Below are positions 1 to 7,142 of a DNA stretch of 11,932 bases, piece after piece (position 1 is the stretch's first letter; each line of letters starts with the position of its first letter). The position numbers and the translations under genes were made by a program. The notes beneath the pieces were generated by a model. It did no database searches and was not told where the DNA came from. It saw only the letters and a program-made list of their open reading frames with translations. This DNA is from Geobacter sp. UBA5608 (GTDB taxonomy: Bacteria > Desulfobacterota > Desulfuromonadia > Geobacterales > Pseudopelobacteraceae): positions 1,570 through 13,501 of the forward strand of contig DIKW01000072.1 in the NCBI GenBank assembly GCA_002424705.1. Direction: 5' to 3'.

Positions 1-630
1 CATCCGCCTTCATGGCTGGGGCTTGAGGTTGGCTTCTGGCGCTGGCTGTACAAGATACGTGATTTTCAGAAAGAGATTGGGCTCGACGGGCAGGTGCAGG
101 TGACGCTGGAGAATATGCCCTGGGTCGGCGGCCGCCTCAAGGTCAACCCCAATATTCTCTCTGTCACGCGGGATCTGGTGACTTTTATCAACGAGCACAA
201 CCTGTATCTAACCTTCGACACCACCCACATGGGCTCGGGCAAGGCCAACTTCATCAACGATTTTTACCTCTGCTACGAGTCGGGTCGGATGCGCAACGTG
301 CATTTTTCGGACTACGGCTTTAACCGCGAGCACCTGCTGCCCGGACACGGACGCCTGCCGTTGACCCGTTTTCTCAATCACCTCAAGCATACCGATTATC
401 AGGGCTGCGTGACCCTGGAGGTGAGCCCCCATGAACTGCCCAAGGACGAAGAGGTGATTTTGGCCGCCTTGAAGGAGATGCAGACCTATATGCGCGTGGA
501 GACCGGCATGCTGCCGGCATCGGCCATGGAGCAGTTTGAGCCGATCCATCCGCTGGAGATCGAAGACGAGACCCTGGCTGAGCCCTCGGACCAGTACGGT
601 CACCAGCCCTACCGGAGCATGCATGACTGA
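1..630 (+). CDS. Sugar phosphate isomerase/epimerase-type TIM-barrel protein (5' end missing)
   Basis: The reading frame is open from the first base and stops at TGA 628-630, so 209 C-terminal residues are visible and the start lies outside the window. Counting from the first visible codon, the motifs fit the xylose-isomerase-like / AP-endonuclease-2 TIM-barrel superfamily: LENMPW with Glu37, FDTTHMG with Asp73 and His76, NVHFSDY with His101, and TLEVSP with Glu140. In this superfamily acidic and His residues at such strand ends bind a divalent metal and catalyse isomerisation or epimerisation of a sugar (phosphate). The last 45 or so residues form an acidic, probably non-catalytic tail. The substrate cannot be told, and a deoxyribonuclease IV-like role is less likely but not excluded. 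Its end overlaps the transporter start by 8 bases, so the two are probably co-transcribed. Confidence 0.8.
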   Translation, partial: HPPSWLGLEVGFWRWLYKIRDFQKEIGLDGQVQVTLENMPWVGGRLKVNPNILSVTRDLVTFINEHNLYLTFDTTHMGSGKANFINDFYLCYESGRMRNVHFSDYGFNREHLLPGHGRLPLTRFLNHLKHTDYQGCVTLEVSPHELPKDEEVILAALKEMQTYMRVETGMLPASAMEQFEPIHPLEIEDETLAEPSDQYGHQPYRSMHD

Positions 631-1210
631 TTCCGTTTTCTGGACAACCTTTGCCCTGATCTTTGTGGCTGAACTGGGGGACAAGACTCAGCTGACCGCC
701 ATGGCCCTGGCGTTGCGCTACCCCTGGAAGCGAATATTCGTCGGGATTGCCCTGGCCTTTGTGGTGCTGAACCTGGCTGCAGTGGCGGTGGGTAAGGTGC
801 TGTTCCTGATGTTGCCCCGTTTCTGGGTGGGACTGGTGGCGGCGCTTTTGTTTCTGTACTTCGGGGTATCGACCCTGCGTAACGCCTGTGCCGATGATAA
901 TGATGACGACGCCCCGCCCCCCACGGCAGCCAGTGCCGTACGTACGGCCTTTATCATGATCTTTATGGCAGAGCTGGGGGATAAGACCCAGCTGGTGACC
1001 GCCAGCCAGGCAGCGGTACACTCTGCGAGCCGGATCGGGATGACGGCGGTGTTTGTCGCTTCAACCCTGGCGCTATGGCTGGTCTCGTTGCTAGGGATCT
1101 TTGCCGGCAAGCAGCTGGTGCGCTATATTCCGGTCTGCTGGATTCATCGTGCCGCCGGCGGGATGTTTCTGTTGTTCGGCGGGGTGATGCTATGGCGACT
1201 CTTCTTCTGA
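623..1210 (+). CDS. GDT1/UPF0016 (TMEM165) family membrane cation transporter
   Basis: This 195-residue, very hydrophobic protein carries two copies of the family signature ELGDKT, at residues 17-22 and 117-122. Each copy lies in the first helix of a repeat of about three transmembrane helices. An acidic Asp-rich loop (residues 91-96) joins the halves. This pseudo-symmetric layout and length are typical of the GDT1 family, whose characterised members move Mn2+ or Ca2+ across membranes by exchange. In bacteria the usual role is manganese export; that role here is inferred from the family. The start is ATG 623, preceded by GGAG at 614-617; the open frame upstream of it is only the shadow of the preceding gene. 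The 3' end overlaps the HD-GYP gene tail to tail by 21 bases. Confidence 0.88.
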   Translation: MTDSVFWTTFALIFVAELGDKTQLTAMALALRYPWKRIFVGIALAFVVLNLAAVAVGKVLFLMLPRFWVGLVAALLFLYFGVSTLRNACADDNDDDAPPPTAASAVRTAFIMIFMAELGDKTQLVTASQAAVHSASRIGMTAVFVASTLALWLVSLLGIFAGKQLVRYIPVCWIHRAAGGMFLLFGGVMLWRLFF

Positions 1211-2161
1211 TGAATTGCCGCCGACGATCTTCTTGAAGCGGGCCAGAAGGTCAGGGTTGAAGATGGAGCGCCCCTCCCGTTCCATCAGGGTCAGGGCATC
1301 CTGGTTGCTGATGGCCGACCGGTAGGGACGGTTGGAGGTCAGTGCGCTGTACACGTCGCAGATGGCGGTGATCTGGGCGGTGCGTGGAATGGCATCTCCT
1401 CTGAGGCTGAAGGGGTAGCCGTCGCCGTTGTAGCGTTCATGGTGGAAACGGACCGCCGCCAGCGATATCTCGCTGAATCCACCCAGGTCGCGCAGACATT
1501 CATAGCCACGCTGGGCATGGCGCTTGATCATGGTGTACTCGAAGTTGCTCAACGCATCCGGTTTGTCCAAGATGGTGTTGGGGATGAAGATCATACCCAC
1601 ATCGTGCAGTATCCCGCCTATCCCCACATCTTCCAGTTCGTACAGTGGCAGGTTGTATATCTCGGCATGGGTCAGCATCGAGAGCGAGGCCACCTGGACG
1701 CTGTGCACAAAGGTGTAGTAGTCATGCTCGACCACCGCATGCAATGAATCAAAGGCGTTGGGGTGCTGGGTGATGAAGTTCATCAGCTGTCGCACCAGAT
1801 GACGGCAACGCTCAACATCGGTCAGTTTGTCCGGGGTGGTGAACAGGTCCATCACGTAGTTCATGGCAACCTGAGAGAGGATCTGGCCCTTGACCTGAGG
1901 CTGCAGCCCCTCACTGTCCATGATCTCGGTGATGGTCTCTTCCAGAAAGTCGGCTACCGGCCCCATCTCCTCGCTGCGGATGTAGAGCGTATCGGTTCGG
2001 CTTTGATCGAGACGCAGCAGGTCCTGCTGGGAGAGGGGGCGTTCCGCCGGCTTGTAGAGCACAAAATTGGGGCCGCTTTTGACATACAGCGCCACGCTGG
2101 GGAAGCTGGCGGGGTTGATGCAAGCGGTGATGATCGGACGGTACTGGAGCTGGTTGGACAT
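1190..2161 (-). CDS. HD-GYP domain protein, probable cyclic-di-GMP phosphodiesterase
   Basis: This is a 323-residue cytoplasmic protein. Residues 1 to about 120 form an N-terminal region resembling the DUF3391-type module often found before HD-GYP domains. Residues from about 140 to 315 form the HD-GYP domain. It shows His153 in the HSVQVA helix, the HD pair at 186-187 (ILHDVGM), HHERYNG at 240-246 and the GYP triplet at 248-250. A late IxDVYSALTSxRPYR segment follows at about 267-281. All expected metal-binding and signature residues are present, so an active phosphodiesterase hydrolysing cyclic-di-GMP is likely. It has no signal peptide or membrane helix. The start ATG at 2161 has GAGGAG about 11 bases upstream. 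It is the last gene of the minus-strand operon, 27 bases after the transglycosylase gene. Confidence 0.9.
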   Translation of the reverse strand: MSNQLQYRPIITACINPASFPSVALYVKSGPNFVLYKPAERPLSQQDLLRLDQSRTDTLYIRSEEMGPVADFLEETITEIMDSEGLQPQVKGQILSQVAMNYVMDLFTTPDKLTDVERCRHLVRQLMNFITQHPNAFDSLHAVVEHDYYTFVHSVQVASLSMLTHAEIYNLPLYELEDVGIGGILHDVGMIFIPNTILDKPDALSNFEYTMIKRHAQRGYECLRDLGGFSEISLAAVRFHHERYNGDGYPFSLRGDAIPRTAQITAICDVYSALTSNRPYRSAISNQDALTLMEREGRSIFNPDLLARFKKIVGGNSSEEESP

Positions 2162-2188
2162 TGTAGCAATTTCTCCTCAGCGGGGAGG

Positions 2189-3010
2189 TTAGGCGGTGTA
2201 GCTGGCATAGAACTGCTTGACCTTTACCAGGTAGTCGCGGGTTTCACGGGGCAGTCGATCGGGGCGGCGATCCACGTTGCCAGGGCCCCAGTTGTAGGCG
2301 GCCAGTGCCGCATCCAGATCACCGTTGTAGCGATCCAGCAGTCCTTTCAGAAACCTGGTGCCACCCATCACATTCTGCTCGGGATCAAAGGAGTTGTTGA
2401 CCCCCAGGCCGCGGGCAGTGGCCGGCATCAGCTGCATCAGGCCCTGGGCGCCGGCGTGGGAAACCGCGCGGGGATTGAAGTTGCTTTCGGCCTTGATGAC
2501 TGCACGGATCAGCTCGGCATCCACCCCGTACTGCCGAGATGCCTTCTGGATGATCGGCTCGAAATTGCTGCTGGCGGTGGTGTCGCGCAGCAGTGAGAGC
2601 CGGCTGAGCGGCGCCGGTCCCGGCCCCTCGGTCTCTGAAACTGGTTGTGGCGTCGAGGCAGGCGTCGTTACTGAGGGCTGGGCTGGAGTGGCCTGGTTGG
2701 CCAGATAGGCCTGGATCGTTGGCAGCGGCTGCTGTGATGCGGCAGACAACGGCACGGATATCTCGTCGGACGAGGACGGTTGATCATTCAATAGCTCCAA
2801 CGAGCTGCGCAGGGTGGTAAGGCGCAGCGCCTCTGCCGCCCGCTGGATCGACTCTGGCGAGCTGTCGGCCGGCACCTCCCCCCGTTCCAGGGCCTGATCA
2901 AGCCGGTTGGCAAAATCGGCCGAACTGGTCCGTCTGCCGTCTGTCGGCGATGGTGGCTCCCGCAGCATGCTGTGCAGCAGTGACAGGGTCTGGGCGGGGT
3001 TTAGCGACAT
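2189..3010 (-). CDS. Lytic transglycosylase (SLT domain) without an obvious signal peptide
   Basis: This 273-residue protein has an SLT/goose-lysozyme-like domain at about residues 150-273. Visible motifs are KAESNFNP with the likely catalytic Glu175, GLMQLMP at 190-196, and AYNWGPG at 238-244. It also has a conserved Tyr260 in RDYLVKV. These enzymes cleave the MurNAc-GlcNAc bond of peptidoglycan to give 1,6-anhydro products. Residues 1-145 are polar, with a Ser/Pro/Thr-rich stretch at about 78-135. The N-terminus (MSLNPAQTLSLL) has no basic region plus hydrophobic core, so Sec export is not apparent. Either export by another route, such as the flagellar type III apparatus, or cytoplasmic retention would have to apply. 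AAAGGGAG at 3016-3023 serves as ribosome binding site and overlaps the regulator stop codon, which suggests translational coupling. Confidence 0.88.
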   Translation of the reverse strand: MSLNPAQTLSLLHSMLREPPSPTDGRRTSSADFANRLDQALERGEVPADSSPESIQRAAEALRLTTLRSSLELLNDQPSSSDEISVPLSAASQQPLPTIQAYLANQATPAQPSVTTPASTPQPVSETEGPGPAPLSRLSLLRDTTASSNFEPIIQKASRQYGVDAELIRAVIKAESNFNPRAVSHAGAQGLMQLMPATARGLGVNNSFDPEQNVMGGTRFLKGLLDRYNGDLDAALAAYNWGPGNVDRRPDRLPRETRDYLVKVKQFYASYTA

Positions 3011-3021
3011 GGGCGCTCCCT

Positions 3022-4428
3022 TTAAGGTTCGAGCTGCAGGTTCTTTTTTTTCAGCTTCTCGATCAGGGTGGTCCGTTTCAGGTTCAACAGGCTGGCGGCC
3101 TCTTTCTTGTTGCCGCCGGTGCGCTGCAAGGCCTGCAGAATCAGGCGGTTTTCAAAGGCGTCCACCGCACTGTTCAGGCAGATGCCGTCTGCCGGCAGCT
3201 CTTCAGTCTGGACTGTCACCGGTGCAGGGGCTGCCGACGCACTGCGCGGCAGCGGTTTGCTGCCGGGCTGATAGCGTTCCGGCAGGTCGTCAGGGGTGAT
3301 GAAACCATTCTCCTTGAGAGTCACCATCCGTTCCACCAGGTTTTCCAGCTCCCGCACGTTGCCGGGCCAATCGTAGTTGCGCAGTATCTCTAAGGCCTCC
3401 CGTGAAAAACCCTTCACCAGTCGGCGTTTGTCATGGTTGAAACGCCCCAGGAAGTGATTGATCAAGAGCGGGATGTCTTCGCGCCGTTCCCGTAGCGGCG
3501 GGATGGTGATCGGGATCACCGACAGCCGGTAGTACAGGTCTTCGCGAAAATCCTTGGTGGCCACCAGTTCTTCCAGGTTGCTGTTGGTGGCCGCGATGAT
3601 CCTGGTATCAACCTTCTGCGAGCGGGCCGAGCCCACCGGCTCGAACTCTTTGGTTTGCAGTACCCGCAGCAGTTTTACCTGGAGATTGGCCTTCATGTCG
3701 CCGATTTCATCCAGGAAGAGGGTCCCTTTGTCAGCCAAGTCAAAGCGGCCGGGCCGGTTGGCGTAGGCCCCGGTGAAGGCGCCTTTGACATGGCCGAACA
3801 GCTCACTTTCAAGCAGTTCGTCCGGAATGGCGGCGCAATTGACCGGCACGAAGTTTTTGTTGCTGCGACTGGAGAGCTGATGTATGGCCCGTGCTGCAAG
3901 TTCCTTGCCGGTTCCTGATTCTCCTTGAATCAGCACGGTTGCATTCGATTCGGCGACTTTCTCCAGCATCTCGAACAGGGTCAGCATCGTACGGCTGCGG
4001 CCAATGATGGTCGAGCACAGAAAGTGGGGGAACTCTTCCGAGGTGGACGGCTCGCCGCTGCTGGCCTGCAGGGCCTGGTATTCCCGTGCCCGCATCACCA
4101 CGCTTTCCAGCTCGTCAAGATTGAGCGGTTTGGGGATCAAGAGCAGTCGCTCGTTATGCGGCAGGTTGCGAGCTGTGTCCGGTTGGTCGTAGGCGATTAC
4201 CACCAGGTCAGGGCTGGACTCCCAGGCCTTGGTCAGCATGTCGGGTGTGCGGGCCAGCAGGGTTTGCAGATCAGCGATCACTATCCGGTGCAGCCTGCTG
4301 CCGATGGTGTCAAAAATATCGTCACGCTCGCCCAGTACGGTGGTGCTGTAGCCCTGATATGTCAAAAAAGCTGACACCAAATCCCTGGTCTTGCGGTCAT
4401 TTTCGACAATCAGCAGTTCGCTGTGCAT
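3022..4428 (-). CDS. Sigma-54-dependent response regulator (receiver, AAA+, Fis-type HTH)
   Basis: This 468-residue enhancer-binding protein has a receiver-like domain at about residues 1-115 and a sigma-54 AAA+ domain at about 140-375. A C-terminal Fis-type helix-turn-helix lies at about 422-465. The AAA+ domain has Walker A GESGTGKE (169-176), the sigma-54-contacting GAFTGA loop (216-221), Walker B GTLFLDEIGD (235-244), REDLYYRL (295-302) and GNVRELEN (356-363). The receiver keeps E9/D11, a candidate phospho-acceptor D53 and K100, but the usual Thr/Ser before the Lys is replaced (VVIAYD, 76-81). Start choice: GTG at 4476 is in frame, but the predicted promoter would start RNA only about 7 bases before it, whereas ATG 4428 begins directly with the receiver strand and leaves a 5' leader of about 55 bases. 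Its place next to chemotaxis and HD-GYP genes suggests motility or envelope control, as for FleQ/FgrM-type regulators; this is inference. Confidence 0.92.
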   Translation of the reverse strand: MHSELLIVENDRKTRDLVSAFLTYQGYSTTVLGERDDIFDTIGSRLHRIVIADLQTLLARTPDMLTKAWESSPDLVVIAYDQPDTARNLPHNERLLLIPKPLNLDELESVVMRAREYQALQASSGEPSTSEEFPHFLCSTIIGRSRTMLTLFEMLEKVAESNATVLIQGESGTGKELAARAIHQLSSRSNKNFVPVNCAAIPDELLESELFGHVKGAFTGAYANRPGRFDLADKGTLFLDEIGDMKANLQVKLLRVLQTKEFEPVGSARSQKVDTRIIAATNSNLEELVATKDFREDLYYRLSVIPITIPPLRERREDIPLLINHFLGRFNHDKRRLVKGFSREALEILRNYDWPGNVRELENLVERMVTLKENGFITPDDLPERYQPGSKPLPRSASAAPAPVTVQTEELPADGICLNSAVDAFENRLILQALQRTGGNKKEAASLLNLKRTTLIEKLKKKNLQLEP

Positions 4429-4489
4429 GGCTGATAACCTGCTTTCGTGCGTAATGTTCGGTGGTGATGGGGCCACTGGCGACGACGGG

Positions 4490-4519
4490 AGTATACCAGT
4501 ATCAGTCCTGTGATGTCAA
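4490..4519 (-). promoter_or_regulatory. Sigma-70-type promoter of the minus-strand regulator operon
   Basis: On the minus strand a perfect TTGACA (complement of 4514-4519) is followed after 18 bases by TATACT (complement of 4490-4495), five of six matches to the -10 consensus. Transcription would start near 4483, giving a leader of about 55 bases before ATG 4428. It is the best promoter match I found in the intergenic region, and it is correctly oriented for the regulator-transglycosylase-HD-GYP operon. Confidence 0.72.
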
Positions 4520-4602
4520 TAATCTGACTTGCGGGGTGGGGCGGCAGGCACAGGATACCCCAATCCGGTGGAAGCTGAGTAAAAAAATGGGGTTTCCCAG
4601 GC

Positions 4603-4631
4603 TTGCAGACTGCCGGGTGGCATGGTAGATT
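4603..4631 (+). promoter_or_regulatory. Candidate promoter of the chemosensory operon
   Basis: TTGCAG (4603-4608), a 17-base spacer and TAGATT (4626-4631) form a moderate sigma-70-like match: three of six bases at -35 and four of six at -10, with ideal spacing. RNA would begin near 4638, giving a leader of about 80 bases before cheW. The region does not offer a convincing sigma-28 or sigma-54 alternative. Confidence 0.35.
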
Positions 4632-4718
4632 ACAGACCAGTGAGTACCAGCTGGGTCAGGAGTGTGCGCCGGACTCCGCCGCCTTGATGCGCTATAAAAC
4701 TGACGCAAGGAGCCTTAC

Positions 4719-5225
4719 ATGTCGAATGCCTTGGCACCGATCAAGCTTGATGATGTCCGTAGTGGGGAGCAGGGCGAGCTGATCCAGCTGGTGAGCTTCA
4801 ACCTGGCCCAGGAAGAGTATGGTGTTGATGTTCTCAAGGTACGCGAGATCATCCGGATGCCAACCATCACCCGTGTGCCGAACACGCCCCACTATGTGGA
4901 GGGTGTGATCAACCTGCGGGGCAAGGTGATTCCGATCATCAATATGCGTAAGCGTTTTTGCTTGGCTGACGCCGAGTATGACAAGCAGACTCGCATCATG
5001 GTCATGGATGTGGGGGGCGAATTGATGGGGTTTATCGTCGATGCCGTCTCCGAGGTGATCCGTATCTCCAGCAGCGAGATTCAGCCGTCTCCCGCCGTGG
5101 TCACCAGTGGCGTCGATCAGGAATGCATTGCCGGCGTCATAAACCAGGCCGAGCGGTTGCTGGTACTGCTGGAGCTTGAAAAGATGTTCACCCAGGACGA
5201 GCGTCAGCTGTTCAAAAATCTTTGA
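4719..5225 (+). CDS. cheW: Chemotaxis coupling protein CheW
   Basis: This 168-residue protein is almost entirely one CheW domain, of usual family length. The domain starts at about residue 20 (LIQLVSFNLAQEEYGVDV). The hallmark strand-turn VEGVINLRGKVIPIINMRKRF spans about 60-80 and VDAVSEVIRI lies at about 107-116. CheW is a cytoplasmic adaptor that joins the CheA P5 domain to the tips of methyl-accepting receptors in the signalling array. The first 19 residues are a polar extension. The start ATG 4719 has a perfect AAGGAG at 4707-4712, six bases upstream. It is the first gene of the operon, 53 bases before cheA. Confidence 0.95.
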   Translation: MSNALAPIKLDDVRSGEQGELIQLVSFNLAQEEYGVDVLKVREIIRMPTITRVPNTPHYVEGVINLRGKVIPIINMRKRFCLADAEYDKQTRIMVMDVGGELMGFIVDAVSEVIRISSSEIQPSPAVVTSGVDQECIAGVINQAERLLVLLELEKMFTQDERQLFKNL

Positions 5226-5278
5226 TGGCTACTGGTCTTGTTCCGTTGTTTTACTTCATCTCAACCTAGGGGTGCACG

Positions 5279-7117
5279 ATGCCGATTGACTGCGAAGACC
5301 AGGAACTGCTTGAAGGTTTTTTGACCGAGACCACTGAGCTGCTGGAAAAACTGGATGACGACCTGGTCGCTTTGGAAAAGGCCCCGAGCGACACCGACCT
5401 GTTGAATCAGATCTTCCGCTCGATCCATACCGTGAAAGGCGCCTCGAGTTTTCTTGGCTTTGACCTGCTGGTGCGGGTGACTCACAAGACCGAGGATGTC
5501 CTGAACCGTCTACGCAAGGGTGAATTGCTGGTGACCCCCGAGATCATGGACGTGGTGCTTGAAGCCACCGACCTGGTCAAGACCTTGGTGGCCGATATCA
5601 AGGGCGGTGACATCATCGATCGTGAGATTGACGAGACCGTCAACAAGCTGATCCCGTTGCTGTCGGAACAAGCTCAGCAGGCTCCTGCTGAGCCGGTGGT
5701 CGATCCGGCCAGTGCGGGAGCCGGCACTGAGCCGCCAGCCGCAGCTGCTCAGTCGGCGCCTTCCGAGCCATCTCCTGAGGCCGGGCAGCCGTCAGCGCAA
5801 CCAGAGGCCCCGAGCCCGAACGCACCGTTGCCTCCCGCCGTTTCGGCAGCGCCTGCCGCAAAAAAAACAGCGCCGCCCAAACCTGCCGATAACAAGGGGG
5901 GCGATGATCTGTCCGACAGCTCAACCGTGCGGGTGGATGTTAAACGACTGGACGATCTGATGAACCAGGTGGGTGAACTGGTGTTGGAACGCAACCGGAT
6001 GATCCAGCTGAACCAGGATCTGCAGGGCGGTAACTCAGATCATATCCTGTTTGGCGAAGAGTTCGGCAAGCTGACCAAGCGAATGAACTTTGTCACCTCT
6101 GAGCTGCAGATGCAGGTTCTCAAGATGCGGATGATCCCGGTGGAAAAGGTCTTCAAAAAGTTCCCCCGCATCGTGCGTTCCCTGTCCCGCGACCTGGGCA
6201 AAGAGGTGGACCTGCAGATATTCGGTGAAGAAACCGAGCTGGATCGTTCAGTGGTTGACGAGATCGGCGATCCGTTGATCCACCTGATCCGTAATGCCAT
6301 GGACCACGGCCTGGAAACCCCGGAGGAACGTCTGGCCGCCGGCAAGCCCCGCACCGGCACTCTGGTGCTGGCTGCTGTCCATGAAGGCAACTCGATCATC
6401 ATCAGCATCAAGGATGATGGCCGCGGTATCGATACCGAACGGGTCGGCCGCAAGGCGATCGAGAAGGGACTGATCAGCGAGGAACAGCTGGCCGCCATGA
6501 GTCAGCGCGAGATGTTCGACCTGATCTTCCTGCCCGGCTTTTCCACCAAAGACAAGGCCTCTGACCTTTCCGGCCGCGGGGTCGGCATGGATGTGGTCAA
6601 GACCAACATCAAGAAACTGAACGGTCTGATCGAGATCAAGAGCGAAAAGGGACTCGGTTCAGAGTTTATTTTGCGCCTGCCGCTGACCCTGGCCATCATC
6701 CAGTCGCTGCTGGTGGAGGTGGAGGGTGAGGTCTATTCGATCCCGTTGTCCTCGGTTCTGGAAACCCTGCGGGTCGACCAGCGCCAGTTCCATGTGGTGG
6801 GTGGCCAGGAGGTGCTCAAACTGCGTGAATCGGTGCTGCCGCTGATCCGTCTGGAGCAGGTCTTCAAGGTGCAACGTACGGCAGAACGGGATGATTTCTG
6901 CTACGTGGTAGTGATTGGCGCGGCCGACAAGCGGGTTGGTCTGGTGGTGACGCGTCTGGTGGGGCAGCAGGAAGTGGCGATCAAGTCCTTGGGCAACTAT
7001 CTGGCCAACATCCCGGGTATTGCTGGTTCCACCATTCTTGGCGATGGCCGGGTGACCCTGATTGTTGACCCGGTTGGCATGATTGACAGTGGCGACAATG
7101 CCGCTGCCGGGCGCTGA
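5279..7117 (+). CDS. cheA: Chemotaxis histidine kinase CheA, P2-less form
   Basis: This 612-residue kinase takes signals from receptor arrays and phosphorylates response regulators, including the receiver of CheB. Domains in order are: HPt (P1) at about 1-110 with phospho-acceptor His50 in FRSIHTVKGASSFLGF, a Pro/Ala-rich linker at about 132-205, a dimerisation (P3) helix pair at about 215-285, a HATPase (P4) domain at about 286-468 and a CheW-like P5 domain at about 470-605. The ATPase shows the N box HLIRNAMDHG (335-344), G1 DDGRGID (379-385), F box FLPGFSTK (417-424) and G2 GRGVGMDVV (432-440). No P2 regulator-docking domain fits between P1 and P3, which makes it shorter than the E. coli form. 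The start ATG 5279 follows an AGGGGTG-like ribosome binding site. Confidence 0.95.
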   Translation: MPIDCEDQELLEGFLTETTELLEKLDDDLVALEKAPSDTDLLNQIFRSIHTVKGASSFLGFDLLVRVTHKTEDVLNRLRKGELLVTPEIMDVVLEATDLVKTLVADIKGGDIIDREIDETVNKLIPLLSEQAQQAPAEPVVDPASAGAGTEPPAAAAQSAPSEPSPEAGQPSAQPEAPSPNAPLPPAVSAAPAAKKTAPPKPADNKGGDDLSDSSTVRVDVKRLDDLMNQVGELVLERNRMIQLNQDLQGGNSDHILFGEEFGKLTKRMNFVTSELQMQVLKMRMIPVEKVFKKFPRIVRSLSRDLGKEVDLQIFGEETELDRSVVDEIGDPLIHLIRNAMDHGLETPEERLAAGKPRTGTLVLAAVHEGNSIIISIKDDGRGIDTERVGRKAIEKGLISEEQLAAMSQREMFDLIFLPGFSTKDKASDLSGRGVGMDVVKTNIKKLNGLIEIKSEKGLGSEFILRLPLTLAIIQSLLVEVEGEVYSIPLSSVLETLRVDQRQFHVVGGQEVLKLRESVLPLIRLEQVFKVQRTAERDDFCYVVVIGAADKRVGLVVTRLVGQQEVAIKSLGNYLANIPGIAGSTILGDGRVTLIVDPVGMIDSGDNAAAGR

Positions 7118-7130
7118 GCGAATTTTTAAA

Positions 7131-7135
7131 AAGGA
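7131..7135 (+). promoter_or_regulatory. Ribosome binding site that fixes the cheR start
   Basis: AAGGA lies seven bases before GTG 7143 and just after the cheA stop. In-frame starts further upstream (TTG 7083, ATG 7098) lie inside cheA and have no comparable site. Confidence 0.75.
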
Positions 7136-7142
7136 CGTAAAC

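Larger units (their letters stand above)
4429..4718. other. Divergent intergenic region between the regulator and cheW
   Basis: This 290-base gap is the only long non-coding stretch in the window. It holds the strong minus-strand promoter at 4490-4519, a weaker plus-strand promoter candidate at 4603-4631 and the cheW ribosome binding site at 4707-4712. It also has a small imperfect dyad (GGAGT 4659-4663 / ACTCC 4673-4677) and the palindrome CCAGCTGG at 4647-4654. I see no small ORF, terminator or recognisable riboswitch in it. Confidence 0.6.

Noticed and set aside
1763..2596. 277-codon open frame on the plus strand opposite the HD-GYP and transglycosylase genes
   Set aside because: It spans the junction of two well-supported minus-strand genes, has no domain signature, and is best explained as a shadow frame.
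4618..4634. Possible sigma-54 promoter (TGGCATG ... TTACA) before cheW
   Set aside because: The -12 element lacks the GC pair and the spacing is one base too long.
4693..4698. TATAAA as a -10 box for cheW
   Set aside because: There is no -35 match at proper distance and transcription would start at the ribosome binding site.
4640..4718. Possible c-di-GMP (GEMM) riboswitch in the cheW leader, suggested by a GACGCAAGGAGCC stretch
   Set aside because: The conserved upstream half of the aptamer and the paired helices are missing, and the stretch is simply the ribosome binding site region.
4732..4747. TGGCACC-N4-AAGCT, a partial sigma-54 promoter match
   Set aside because: It has the GG and GC spacing, but the -12 element lacks TT and it lies inside the cheW coding region with no gene start just downstream.
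5640..5994. Several open frames on both strands over the CheA linker
   Set aside because: They result from the GC-rich Pro/Ala-coding linker and show no independent gene features.
7083..7142. Upstream in-frame starts for cheR (TTG 7083 or ATG 7098)
   Set aside because: They lie inside cheA without a ribosome binding site, while GTG 7143 has AAGGA seven bases upstream and gives a normal CheR N-terminus.
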